Below are positions 47,859 to 55,548 of a stretch of 64,000 bases of DNA, one piece after another. Position 1 is the stretch's first letter. Each line of letters begins with the position of its first letter. Below the pieces are notes generated by a model, which did no database searches, was not told the origin of the DNA, and saw only the letters and a program-made list of their open reading frames with translations. The stretch comes from Parasediminibacterium sp046546515 (GTDB taxonomy: Bacteria > Bacteroidota > Bacteroidia > Chitinophagales > Chitinophagaceae). Made by a program: the position numbers and the translations under genes. The DNA is taken from assembly GCF_046546515.1 (NCBI RefSeq), contig NZ_JBKHKJ010000001.1, forward strand, positions 62,001 through 126,000. Reading direction: 5' to 3'.

Positions 47859-48314
47859 AAAAAACATAAAATACTGTATTTCAATGAGTTACGTTCACGG
47901 AAGGCCTAAAATTTAAAATCAGGGGCAAAATGCCCTGCCAAACAAAGGCTGGCAATGCCTCCAAAAAGGGTAAAAAAGAGGTATCCGCACAGTAGCTCTT
48001 CTAAGGGGTAAAATAGGTACAGCTATTTTAGGATAAACAATTAGCGAAGTTTTGAAATGCACGCGTGGTTATTTTATAAATAAAATTGCTTCTTTTTTGT
48101 GCTGCTTTGAGCTTTTGAGCCTTTATGGCGAAAAAATACTTTTTTAGCAATAATATTTTTATATTCGATGTTTTGGAATTTTCCATTTTTGGACAACGGC
48201 TTGTAGCTGCAGGTTACTGGTTTTGGGTTGCAAGTTTAAGGCCGATTGCCAGCCTAATATGCACACTCATAACTTATAATTCATAATTCATAATTCGACA
48301 ACTATTTTTGCACC

Positions 48315-50705
48315 ATGGAACAATCTTTGAACTTGTCTTATAAAGACGATATGCTTTCCTACGATGGCTTTAGAAATGAAGTATTGAACGACTACCGCAT
48401 GGCTATCTTTAGCCGTGAAGTAAGCCTTCTTGGTAGGCGGGAAGTATTGACAGGCAAAGCTAAATTTGGCATTTTTGGCGATGGTAAGGAACTGGCACAG
48501 ATAGCCATGGCAAAGTTTTTTAAACCCGGCGATTTCAGGGCAGGCTACTACCGCGACCAGACTTTTATGTTTGCTAGCGGGCTTGCCAGTGCCGAGCAGT
48601 TTTTTGCGCAGCTATATGCCGACCCAGATATAAAAAACGACCCATTCAGTGCAGGCAGGCAAATGGTATCGCATTTTGCCACCCGCAACGTGGATGAAAA
48701 CGGCAACTGGCTGGATTTGGCCAACCGGAAAAACATTACATCGGACATGGCACCTACTGCCTCTCAAATGCCACGGGCATTGGGGCTAGCTTTTGCATCT
48801 AAATGTTTCAGGGCATCGCCACATTTAAGACGATACGAAAACCTAAGCCATAATGGCAATGAAGTGTGCTTTTGCACCATTGGTGATGCAAGCACCAGCG
48901 AAGGGCACTTTTTAGAAGCCGTGAATGCGGCAGGTGTGCTACAAGTGCCGTTGGCTATTTTTGTGTGGGACGATGGCTATGGCATATCTGTGCCTAAGTC
49001 GCAACAAACCACCAAAGGCTCTATTTCGGCTGCATTAAAAGGTTTCCAAAAAACAGAAGGCACCAACGGCATACATATATACAAAGTAAAAGCATGGGAC
49101 TACCCTAGCTTGTGCGAAGTGTTTGAGGAAGGCATACAAAAAGCCAGGGAAACGCATACGCCTGTGTTGTTCCATGTAGAAGAAGTAACCCAGCCACAAG
49201 GTCACAGCACTAGCGGTAGCCACGAGCGGTATAAAAAACCCGAAAGGCTGCAATGGGAGCGTGACTGGGACTGCATCAAGAAAATGCGGGAATGGATTAT
49301 AGAAAACGCCATTGGCAGTGAAGATGAATTGCTGGGTTTTGAAAACGAAGCCAAGCAAAAAGCAAGGGAAAACAAAGACAAGGCATGGGAAAAATACCTT
49401 GCCCCTTTGAAACAACAAATGGACCAAGTAGTGGCATTGGTAAATAGCATTGCCGCCCCTGATGCAGAAGTGCATCATTACCTACAAACATTAATCACCA
49501 ACCTGCAACAAAACCCCGAGCATTTCCGCAGGCATATCATGCGCACGCTGGCACTAGCCATAGATGCTGCGCCAAAATCGCCTACTATTGAACCAGTAAA
49601 GCAATATTACCAGTACTTGCTGGCACAAAACACCAAGTTGTTCAATTCATTGTTGTACAACGAGGGGCCAAAAAGTATTGGCCGTGTGGAAGAAGTGAAA
49701 CCATTGATAGCTTTTGATGCCCCAGTATTTAACGGATATGAGATTTTGAACAAATATTTCGATGCCCTTTTCAGCAAAAACCCGCTTGTTTTTGCTTTTG
49801 GTGAAGATGTGGGCATGATTGGCGACGTGAACCAAGGTTTTGCAGGCTTGCAGCTAAAGCATGGCGAAAACCGCATTTTCGACACGGGCATTCGTGAACT
49901 AAGCATTATAGGTCAAGCCATAGGCATGGCACTGCGTGGGCTAAGGCCAATAGCAGAGATACAATATATAGATTACCTAGTATATGGCTTGCAGCCACTA
50001 ACGGATGATGTGGCTACGCTGCATTTCAGGACGTATGGGCAACAAAGCTGCCCGGTTATTATCCGCACCCGTGGCCACCGCCTAGAAGGTATATGGCATA
50101 GCGGCAGCCCCATGGGCATGATTATCAATTCGCTAAGGGGGATGCATGTATGCGTGCCACGGAACATGGTGCAGGCGGCGGGCATGTACAATACCTTGCT
50201 GAAAGGCAACGACCCCGCCATAGTGGTAGAGTGCCTCAATGGGTACAGGCTAAAAGAAAAAATGCCTGCAAACCTGCTGGACATCACGGTGAAACTGGGC
50301 GTGCCAGAAGTGATAAAGGAAGGGGATGACATTACCATAGTATCGTATGGGTCTACCCTTCGCATCATCTACGATGCAGTGGAGCGTTTGGAAAAAGAAG
50401 GTATTAGCTGTGAGATAATAGATGTGCAAACACTGCTCCCTTTTGATATTAACCACCTTATCCTTGCTTCACTAAAGAAAACAAACCGCATTATCTTTAT
50501 TGATGAAGATGTGCCAGGCGGCGCAGCAGCATATATGTACAACAAAGTGATGGAGGAGCAAGGAGGCTATAAATGGATAGACGTAGCCCCAAGGACGCTT
50601 ACCGGGAAAGCCCACCGCCCAGGCTATGGCAGCGATGGCGACTATTTTGGCAAACCCAATGCCGAGGAAATTAGTACTGCCATCAGGGAAATGGTAAGTG
50701 AGTAA
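48315..50705 (+). CDS. 2-oxoacid dehydrogenase E1, fused alpha and beta subunits (branched-chain type)
   Basis: The 796-residue protein joins E1-alpha (residues about 20-370) to E1-beta (about 470-796). The alpha part has the thiamine diphosphate motif from GDAST (190-194) through N204 to WDDGYG, plus the phosphorylation-loop-like HSTSGSHERYK. The beta part has FAFGEDVGMIGDVNQGF, FDTGIRELSIIGQAIGMALRG and IVSYGSTLRII. It decarboxylates 2-oxo acids, probably branched-chain ones, and passes the acyl group to an E2 encoded elsewhere. Such fusions are common in Bacteroidota. It stands alone here. Its start lies about 250 bp after the 1-kb repeat element. Confidence 0.9.
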   Translation: MEQSLNLSYKDDMLSYDGFRNEVLNDYRMAIFSREVSLLGRREVLTGKAKFGIFGDGKELAQIAMAKFFKPGDFRAGYYRDQTFMFASGLASAEQFFAQLYADPDIKNDPFSAGRQMVSHFATRNVDENGNWLDLANRKNITSDMAPTASQMPRALGLAFASKCFRASPHLRRYENLSHNGNEVCFCTIGDASTSEGHFLEAVNAAGVLQVPLAIFVWDDGYGISVPKSQQTTKGSISAALKGFQKTEGTNGIHIYKVKAWDYPSLCEVFEEGIQKARETHTPVLFHVEEVTQPQGHSTSGSHERYKKPERLQWERDWDCIKKMREWIIENAIGSEDELLGFENEAKQKARENKDKAWEKYLAPLKQQMDQVVALVNSIAAPDAEVHHYLQTLITNLQQNPEHFRRHIMRTLALAIDAAPKSPTIEPVKQYYQYLLAQNTKLFNSLLYNEGPKSIGRVEEVKPLIAFDAPVFNGYEILNKYFDALFSKNPLVFAFGEDVGMIGDVNQGFAGLQLKHGENRIFDTGIRELSIIGQAIGMALRGLRPIAEIQYIDYLVYGLQPLTDDVATLHFRTYGQQSCPVIIRTRGHRLEGIWHSGSPMGMIINSLRGMHVCVPRNMVQAAGMYNTLLKGNDPAIVVECLNGYRLKEKMPANLLDITVKLGVPEVIKEGDDITIVSYGSTLRIIYDAVERLEKEGISCEIIDVQTLLPFDINHLILASLKKTNRIIFIDEDVPGGAAAYMYNKVMEEQGGYKWIDVAPRTLTGKAHRPGYGSDGDYFGKPNAEEISTAIREMVSE

Positions 50706-50725
50706 ATAGGAGATAGTTTTTAAAT

Positions 50726-50759
50726 AACCTTTATAGGGTTCCAAACCCTATAAAGGGTT
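50726..50759. terminator. Hairpin AACCTTTATAGGGTT after the E1 gene
   Basis: An almost perfect 15-bp inverted repeat (50726-50740 with 50744-50759) lies 20 bp past the E1 stop codon. It has no T-run and could be a rho-independent-like end or a small repeat. Confidence 0.4.
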
Positions 50760-50793
50760 ATAGGATAGCTACTAAGTAATACTTTTAAAAAAT

Positions 50794-51183
50794 ATGTTTA
50801 CACTAGAACAAATTAAGGCGGCTCACAGCAAAGTGAAATCAGGAGCAGACTTTCCTGCCTATATCCAGGACATCAAAAAATTTGGCGTTACTTTTTATGA
50901 AACTTTTGTAACAGATGGACACACCGATTATTATGGTGCGAACGATTATAAAACCTCAAGCCCCGCAAAGTATGAAGCATTGACTATTGAAGAAACTTCC
51001 AACGCAGCGGCATTTAAAGCAGACTTAAAAGCACACCAGCAAGGCAAAACAGATTATCCAAGTTTCTGTAGCGATTGTGCCAAATCGGGCATCGAAAAAT
51101 GGGCAGTTTGCATAGAAAAAATGACTTGTACTTATTACGACAAGGCTGGCAACGAAGTTTTAGTGGAAATAATTCCGCAATGA
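50794..51183 (+). CDS. DUF1398 family protein
   Basis: This 129-residue cytoplasmic protein matches DUF1398 (FTLEQIKAAHSKVKSGADFPAYIQ, GVTFYETFVTDGHTDYYG, HQQGKTDYPSFCSDCAKSGIEKW). The family is widespread but uncharacterised. It ends 10 bp from the oppositely oriented flavin oxidoreductase gene, so the two transcripts converge. Confidence 0.85.
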   Translation: MFTLEQIKAAHSKVKSGADFPAYIQDIKKFGVTFYETFVTDGHTDYYGANDYKTSSPAKYEALTIEETSNAAAFKADLKAHQQGKTDYPSFCSDCAKSGIEKWAVCIEKMTCTYYDKAGNEVLVEIIPQ

Positions 51184-51193
51184 AAAACAACAC

Positions 51194-52282
51194 CTACCTT
51201 TTAAAAATAGGGTAATCTGTATATCCTTTTTCATCCGCAGTATAGAACAATTCCATTTCTAAGGTTTGGGATAATGGCCAATTGTTGGCCATCCTTTCTA
51301 CTAAGTCTGGATTATTGATAAGTGGGCGGCCAAAAGCTATTAAGTCGGCCAGCCCACTGTTTATATCGGCCTCGGCTCTTTCTTTGTCGTAGCCCCCACA
51401 AAGGATAATGGTGTTTGTAAAATGATGGCGTATCAATTGCTTTATTGCAAGCGGTACTACTGGCGCACAAATGCTGGAATGATCTACCAAATGGATATAT
51501 GCAATGCCCATCTTATTAAGCTCAGTAGCAAGGTATTGATAGGTGGCATCTATTTCTGGATAATGCGGCATATCGCTTGCTACCCCATAAGGCGATAAGC
51601 GGATGCCTGTTTTTTCCTTTCCAATGGAGGCTGCAACGGCGGCGGTTACTTCCAGCACAAAACGGCAACGGTTCTCAATGCTGCCCCCATAATTATCATT
51701 CCTAATATTGCTTATAGGCGACAAGAACTCTTCCAGCAAATAGCCATTGGCACCATGCAGCTCCACCCCATCAAACCTTGCTTCCATTGCATTGTTCGCG
51801 GCTGCCACAAATTCATTTTTTGTTTGTTTAATGTTTTCGGCGGTCATTGCTTTGGGTACTACAAAGTCCTGCATTTGCTGCGCATCCGTCCACATTTGCC
51901 CTTCGGCTTTTATGGCCGAAGGTGCTAGTATCACAGCATCCTTTGGCATGTTCAGTGGATGGCTAATCCTGCCAGTGTGCATCAACTGTACAAATATCCG
52001 CCCACCATTTCCATGGGTTTCATTGGTTGTCATTTTCCAACCCTCTACCTGCTCTTTGCTAAAAATGCCAGGTATCCTGGCATAGCCAAGCCCATTTGGG
52101 GAGGGCGCAGTGCCTTCGGTAACAATTAAGCCTGCTTCCGAGCGTTGCTCGTAATATTTGGCCATTAAATCGTTGGGGATGTTGCCTATTGCCCGACACC
52201 TTGTCATGGGTGCCATTACTACATGGTTCAACAATGTCAAAGGACCCAGTTTTGCTTCAGTGAACAATTTATATAGCTTCAT
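51194..52282 (-). CDS. Old yellow enzyme family NADH:flavin oxidoreductase (alkene reductase)
   Basis: The 362-residue FMN enzyme reduces activated C=C bonds with NAD(P)H. Typical segments are VVMAPMTRCRA, QLMHTGRISHP, DGVELHGANGYLLEEFLSP, NDNYGGSIENRCRF, ICGG-like LCGGYDKERAE, and LIAFGRPLINNPDL. I start at the ATG 52280-52282 (MKLYKLFTEAKLGP); an upstream TTG would add 15 residues. The SHOCT gene lies 31 bp upstream on the same strand. OYE genes often answer to electrophile stress. Confidence 0.93.
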   Translation of the reverse strand: MKLYKLFTEAKLGPLTLLNHVVMAPMTRCRAIGNIPNDLMAKYYEQRSEAGLIVTEGTAPSPNGLGYARIPGIFSKEQVEGWKMTTNETHGNGGRIFVQLMHTGRISHPLNMPKDAVILAPSAIKAEGQMWTDAQQMQDFVVPKAMTAENIKQTKNEFVAAANNAMEARFDGVELHGANGYLLEEFLSPISNIRNDNYGGSIENRCRFVLEVTAAVAASIGKEKTGIRLSPYGVASDMPHYPEIDATYQYLATELNKMGIAYIHLVDHSSICAPVVPLAIKQLIRHHFTNTIILCGGYDKERAEADINSGLADLIAFGRPLINNPDLVERMANNWPLSQTLEMELFYTADEKGYTDYPIFKR

Positions 52283-52313
52283 TTTTACTGTTTTATGAGT
52301 ACTTATTTCGTTA

Positions 52314-52526
52314 CTATCCCCGCTCAATCAAGCCATTCTTTTCCAAATATTCCGAATTGCTTATTTCGCCTGAGGCAAAACGTTTGTTCAGAATATCCAA
52401 TGGTGAGTCTTTCCGCCTCCTTTGCCCAGGTATATCATAAGGGGTTAAAAAAACCCAGAATATAATAACCATCCAAACTGACCACCATACAAAATTCATC
52501 CCCCAGTAATAATTAGTGTAAAACAT
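52314..52526 (-). CDS. Small SHOCT-domain membrane protein
   Basis: The product of 70 residues has one transmembrane helix (FVWWSVWMVIIFWVFL) and a C-terminal SHOCT motif (SPLDILNKRFASGEISNSEYLEK). The ATG at 52524-52526 gives a typical length; a longer start at 52589 is possible. SHOCT proteins are small and poorly understood. It leads the flavin oxidoreductase gene, with a 31-bp gap. Confidence 0.8.
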   Translation of the reverse strand: MFYTNYYWGMNFVWWSVWMVIIFWVFLTPYDIPGQRRRKDSPLDILNKRFASGEISNSEYLEKNGLIERG

Positions 52527-52614
52527 AATTTTTGTGTTTTTAATGTGATAGTAAACTCCAGAACCCACTTTTGTATTATAATGGAGCATAGCCTTGCCGT
52601 GTGCAGCAAAAAAT

Positions 52615-52644
52615 AAAAAAAAGGAGGCAGTGCATCCTTTTTTT
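52615..52644 (-). terminator. Terminator after the BON protein gene
   Basis: AAAAAAAGGA/TCCTTTTTTT forms a stem-loop just past the stop at 52650. On the minus strand it ends in a run of T. Confidence 0.6.
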
Positions 52645-52649
52645 ATGGC

Positions 52650-53324
52650 CTAGTCTGCCAAGTCATATTCATAGTCAATCACCAATTCATTGTCCACAGA
52701 CCATACGCCCATAGCATTCCAGGCAATGCGGCTTGCCTCGTCTTTCTGATACACCGAGTCAACAGTGCCAGTCAATGTTGCCCTATGGCCCGAAACACAA
52801 ACGCCAATGTCTTTATAAGCCAAAGACCAGTTGCGTTTGATGGCTGCTTCTATATCTGCTTTTTCAATATCGGCACTAGCGTCATATTTTATCTTGGTAT
52901 TGTTTGAAACACCTTTTACGCCCATCAGTTTTTCCACGGCAGTCTTGGCGGCTTTCCGTTGATAGTTGAATTCAAAATCACCTTCCAGCGTTACCCAACC
53001 GTCTTCCACTTTTACTTTTACCTTGTCTTGTGGTACTTGCCAGTTCCATTTAAAGGCATTTAGTACTTCCGTGGCAATTTCATTGTCAGTTGGCTTGCCG
53101 ACCATGCTGGTAAATCTTATTTCAATTTTTTCTACAACAGCCCTCACGCCAGCCACACTTTTTGCTGCATTTTCTGCCTCCCCTTTTTTGGCAAAACTGT
53201 CCACCACACCCCTTAGTGTTACCACCCCATCATCAACAGTTACGCCAATTTGGGCTGCTTGCAACAGTGGTTCCCACTTAATGGCATCTTGTACGTCTTT
53301 CTGCAATTGTTCGTTATCTTTCAT
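52650..53324 (-). CDS. Triple BON-domain protein
   Basis: This 224-residue protein contains three BON domains (about 5-65, 78-140 and 150-215), each with the pattern VxVEDGWVTLEGDF or VSGHRATLTGTVDS. BON domains occur in osmotic-stress proteins such as OsmY and are thought to bind membranes or phospholipids. No signal peptide is visible, so it seems cytoplasmic. A paralogue of equal length lies at 54484-55158. The upstream DNA of the two is also duplicated. Confidence 0.88.
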   Translation of the reverse strand: MKDNEQLQKDVQDAIKWEPLLQAAQIGVTVDDGVVTLRGVVDSFAKKGEAENAAKSVAGVRAVVEKIEIRFTSMVGKPTDNEIATEVLNAFKWNWQVPQDKVKVKVEDGWVTLEGDFEFNYQRKAAKTAVEKLMGVKGVSNNTKIKYDASADIEKADIEAAIKRNWSLAYKDIGVCVSGHRATLTGTVDSVYQKDEASRIAWNAMGVWSVDNELVIDYEYDLAD

Positions 53325-53363
53325 TTGAATTACTTTAATACCGAAAATGCTTTTTCCGGCACT

Positions 53364-53430
53364 GTAAAGGTCAATTCAATAGCACGGCAGGTGTTATACA
53401 ATTGTGGTAAAAGTTTACATCATTCACACT
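53364..53430 (-). promoter_or_regulatory. Duplicated upstream element of the BON gene
   Basis: About 65 bp here match the region before the second BON gene (55200-55264). Shared blocks include AAAGGTCAAT, GGCAGGTGTTATACAATTG and TTACATCATTCACAC. Conservation outside the genes suggests a common promoter or operator. Confidence 0.6.
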
Positions 53431-53454
53431 TAGCATATAAGTGCCAGCACATGC

Positions 53455-53991
53455 CTATTCTGGTTGGTGTTTGAAAGCAGTAGGCGTAATGCCTGTTATT
53501 TTTTTAAACTGGTTAGATAAATGTGCCACGCTGCTATAATTTAGCTGGTAGGATATATCGGTAAGGCTGCAATCGTCATGCGAGAGCAATTCTTTTACCC
53601 TTTCTATTTTTTGGATAACAATATAATGCGCAATAGTAATGCCTACGGCCTCTAAAAAAACAGTTGACATGTGCGTATAATCGCAGCCTAATTTTTGGCT
53701 AAAGTAATGCGAAAAATGCTTGGCAGGTGGTTCTTCATCCTCGTCATGCAGCATTTCACTAACAAGGGTCTTTATTTTTTCTATGAGTGTTGCATTTTTA
53801 TCGTCCATTAGTTCCAGCCCAAAACCAGCTAAAGCTACTTTTACAGCGTTTCGTTGTTCCAAAGTAGAGTATTCTACCAGCTGTATTTCGCCTAAGCCCA
53901 CATTGCTGTAATGAAGTTCCAACTTGTCCAAAGCAGCCTGTACAATAATAATACAACGCTGGCATACCATGTGTTTTATGTAGAGCTTCAT
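53455..53991 (-). CDS. AraC-family regulator with HMA-like N-terminal domain
   Basis: The 178-residue protein starts with a small ferredoxin-like region (MKLYIKHMVCQRCIIIVQAAL) whose Cys-x2-Cys resembles heavy-metal-associated domains. It ends in an AraC helix-turn-helix (CSLTDISYQLNYSSVAHLSNQFKKITGITPTAFKHQ). I prefer the ATG at 53989-53991 over a GTG seven codons upstream. It is encoded within a group of BON genes and may control them in response to stress or metal; this is inference from position. Confidence 0.85.
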   Translation of the reverse strand: MKLYIKHMVCQRCIIIVQAALDKLELHYSNVGLGEIQLVEYSTLEQRNAVKVALAGFGLELMDDKNATLIEKIKTLVSEMLHDEDEEPPAKHFSHYFSQKLGCDYTHMSTVFLEAVGITIAHYIVIQKIERVKELLSHDDCSLTDISYQLNYSSVAHLSNQFKKITGITPTAFKHQPE

Positions 53992-54117
53992 TTGTTTTTT
54001 TGTATTAGCCACAAAAAGGCAGCCAATAATTAAATCATCCCACTAAGACGGAAAAACAGGTTTATTGATAGCTTTAGTAAATAAAGATGGGGCAATCCTG
54101 CCCCTTTTAAGCATCCT

Positions 54118-54378
54118 TTAACCTACCGTTTCATCAACAACAATTTTATTGTCCACCGTTAATATGCCGGGCGTGTTCCATGCTTCACGGTTAGCCTCTA
54201 TTTTTTTATGCTCGCCTTGCACCGTTCCTGTAAGTATTGCATGGTTGCCAATAACTGCTACATGAATAGCATCGTTCCATGTAGCGGGATTGCGTTTTAT
54301 TGAATGTTCAATAGCAGCTTGTAAAATGGGGTCGCTGTGTTCAAGGTTGTTTAGCATCTTCCTAGATATTTGAAACAT
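54118..54378 (-). CDS. Single BON-domain protein
   Basis: The protein of 86 residues contains one BON domain (ILQAAIEHSIKRNPATWNDAIHVAVIGNHAILTGTV). Its GEHKKIEANREAWNTPGILTVDNKI segment matches the third BON unit of the two larger neighbours. The ATG at 54376-54378 is preferred over a GTG four codons upstream. It is probably a truncated or simplified paralogue. Confidence 0.8.
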   Translation of the reverse strand: MFQISRKMLNNLEHSDPILQAAIEHSIKRNPATWNDAIHVAVIGNHAILTGTVQGEHKKIEANREAWNTPGILTVDNKIVVDETVG

Positions 54379-54442
54379 GACAATTTTCACAAACTCCTAA
54401 ATTTACCAAACCAAGTTTGCACATTCAGTTTTACAATACAAT

Positions 54443-54471
54443 AAAAAGCGGGAGGCTGCCTCCCGCTTTTT
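54443..54471 (-). terminator. Strong terminator after the second triple-BON gene
   Basis: AAAAAGCGGGAGG and CCTCCCGCTTTTT pair perfectly around a 3-base loop, 13 bp past the stop at 54484, and end in a T-run on both strands. Confidence 0.88.
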
Positions 54472-54483
54472 ATTCCTATCGCC

Positions 54484-55158
54484 TTATTCCATCAACGCAT
54501 ATTCATAATCAATAATCAATTCATTGTTTACCGACCATACGCCCGGTGCGTTCCATGCTATACGGCCAGCCTCGTCTTTTTGGTACAGCGAATTTACAGT
54601 GCCTGTCAATATTGCCTTATGGCCCGAAACACTAACCTCAATATCTTTACTAAATAAAGACCAGTTGCGTTTCAAAGCAGCTTCTATATCATTTTTCTCA
54701 ATATCGTCCTGGATGTCGTATTTAATGGTGGTGTTATTAGAAACACCCTTTACGCCCAATAGGCTTTTTACTGCATTAAGTGCGGCTTCCTTCTGTGAGT
54801 AATACTGAAGCTCGCCTTCCAGTGTTACCCAGCCATCTTCTACTTTTATTTTTAGCTTGTCTTCTGGTACTTGCCAGTTCCATTTAAAGGCATTCAGCAC
54901 CTCACGGGCTATTTCCCTGTCATCTGGCTTGCCCACTGTGCTGGTTAGCTTTACTTCAATTTCTTCTACCACGGCCCTTACGCCAGCAACGCTTTTAGCG
55001 GCATTTTCAGCCTCTATTTTTTTAAAATAGTTGTCAACCTGCCCAGTGAGGGTAACAATGCCTTCATCCACCGTAACGCCTACCTCTGCCGTGTCCAGCA
55101 ATGGTTCCCATTTGATGGCTTCTTCTACGTCTCTTTGTATTTCCACGTCGTTTTTCAT
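54484..55158 (-). CDS. Triple BON-domain protein, paralogue of 52650-53324
   Basis: This 224-residue protein aligns without gaps to its neighbour, with most positions identical (for example WKWEPLL-like VEEAIKWEPLLDTAEVGVTV and AGRIAWNAPGVWSVNNELIIDYEYA). It has three BON domains and no signal peptide. The pair arose by tandem duplication that included the upstream control region. The role is probably in envelope or osmotic stress. Confidence 0.88.
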   Translation of the reverse strand: MKNDVEIQRDVEEAIKWEPLLDTAEVGVTVDEGIVTLTGQVDNYFKKIEAENAAKSVAGVRAVVEEIEVKLTSTVGKPDDREIAREVLNAFKWNWQVPEDKLKIKVEDGWVTLEGELQYYSQKEAALNAVKSLLGVKGVSNNTTIKYDIQDDIEKNDIEAALKRNWSLFSKDIEVSVSGHKAILTGTVNSLYQKDEAGRIAWNAPGVWSVNNELIIDYEYALME

Positions 55159-55199
55159 TGTAATTATTTTAGCACCGCAAGTAATTTATTGCGATAGCA

Positions 55200-55264
55200 T
55201 AAAGGTCAATCCAATAAGATGGCAGGTGTTATACAATTGATAGAAAAGGTTACATCATTCACAC
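55200..55264 (-). promoter_or_regulatory. Duplicated upstream element of the second BON gene
   Basis: This is the counterpart of 53364-53430, with GGCAGGTGTTATACAATTG and TTACATCATTCACAC conserved. It ends about 40 bp before the gene start. Confidence 0.6.
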
Positions 55265-55269
55265 AATGC

Positions 55270-55389
55270 TTATATTTGTTTAATCTGGCTCATGGTTATT
55301 GGTTGCCCATTAATCAATTCCCACCTGTCTTCTGATACTGCAAGGTCTTGGTAAGTATAATATTGCGGAGCCATCTTATTTTCTACCAT
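55270..55389 (-). pseudogene. Uma2 (DUF820) endonuclease-like N-terminal remnant
   Basis: A 39-codon frame starting at the ATG 55387-55389 reads MVENKMAPQYYTYQDLAV, then EDRWELINGQPITMS, and stops. YTYxDL and WELINGQ are the N-terminal hallmarks of Uma2-family restriction-endonuclease-like proteins, which are about 190 residues long. The catalytic PD-(D/E)XK part is missing. It is a truncated gene upstream of the BON genes. The rest of 55390-55548 shows no gene. Confidence 0.6.
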
Positions 55390-55548
55390 AAAATGAACGG
55401 TTTATTACTGACATAAAAATAAGTTTATTTTAAACTAGCATCAGCGTGTAGTTCAGCAATTATTCAAATGGGATTTGAGTGTAAAATGCAATATTATTAA
55501 CCAATATGCCATCCTGCAAGGGCGTCCCTAATTTTTAATTCCTAATTC

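Larger units (their letters stand above)
47029..48062. mobile_element. 1.03-kb non-coding element bounded by 20-bp inverted repeats (dispersed repeat, copy C)
   Basis: The ends GTGCATTTCAAATCTTCGCT (47029-47048) and AGCGAAGTTTTGAAATGCAC (48043-48062) are inverted repeats matching at 19 of 20 positions. Between them lie an AT-rich block shared with 10.05-10.45 kb, the GGGGG hairpin at 47519-47597, nine iterons at 47760-47858 and the conserved tail CTGTATTTCAATGAGTTACG. No open reading frame of note is present. The shape suggests a non-autonomous, MITE-like element. Similarity to copy A seems to continue slightly past the right repeat, so the true ends are uncertain. Confidence 0.6.
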
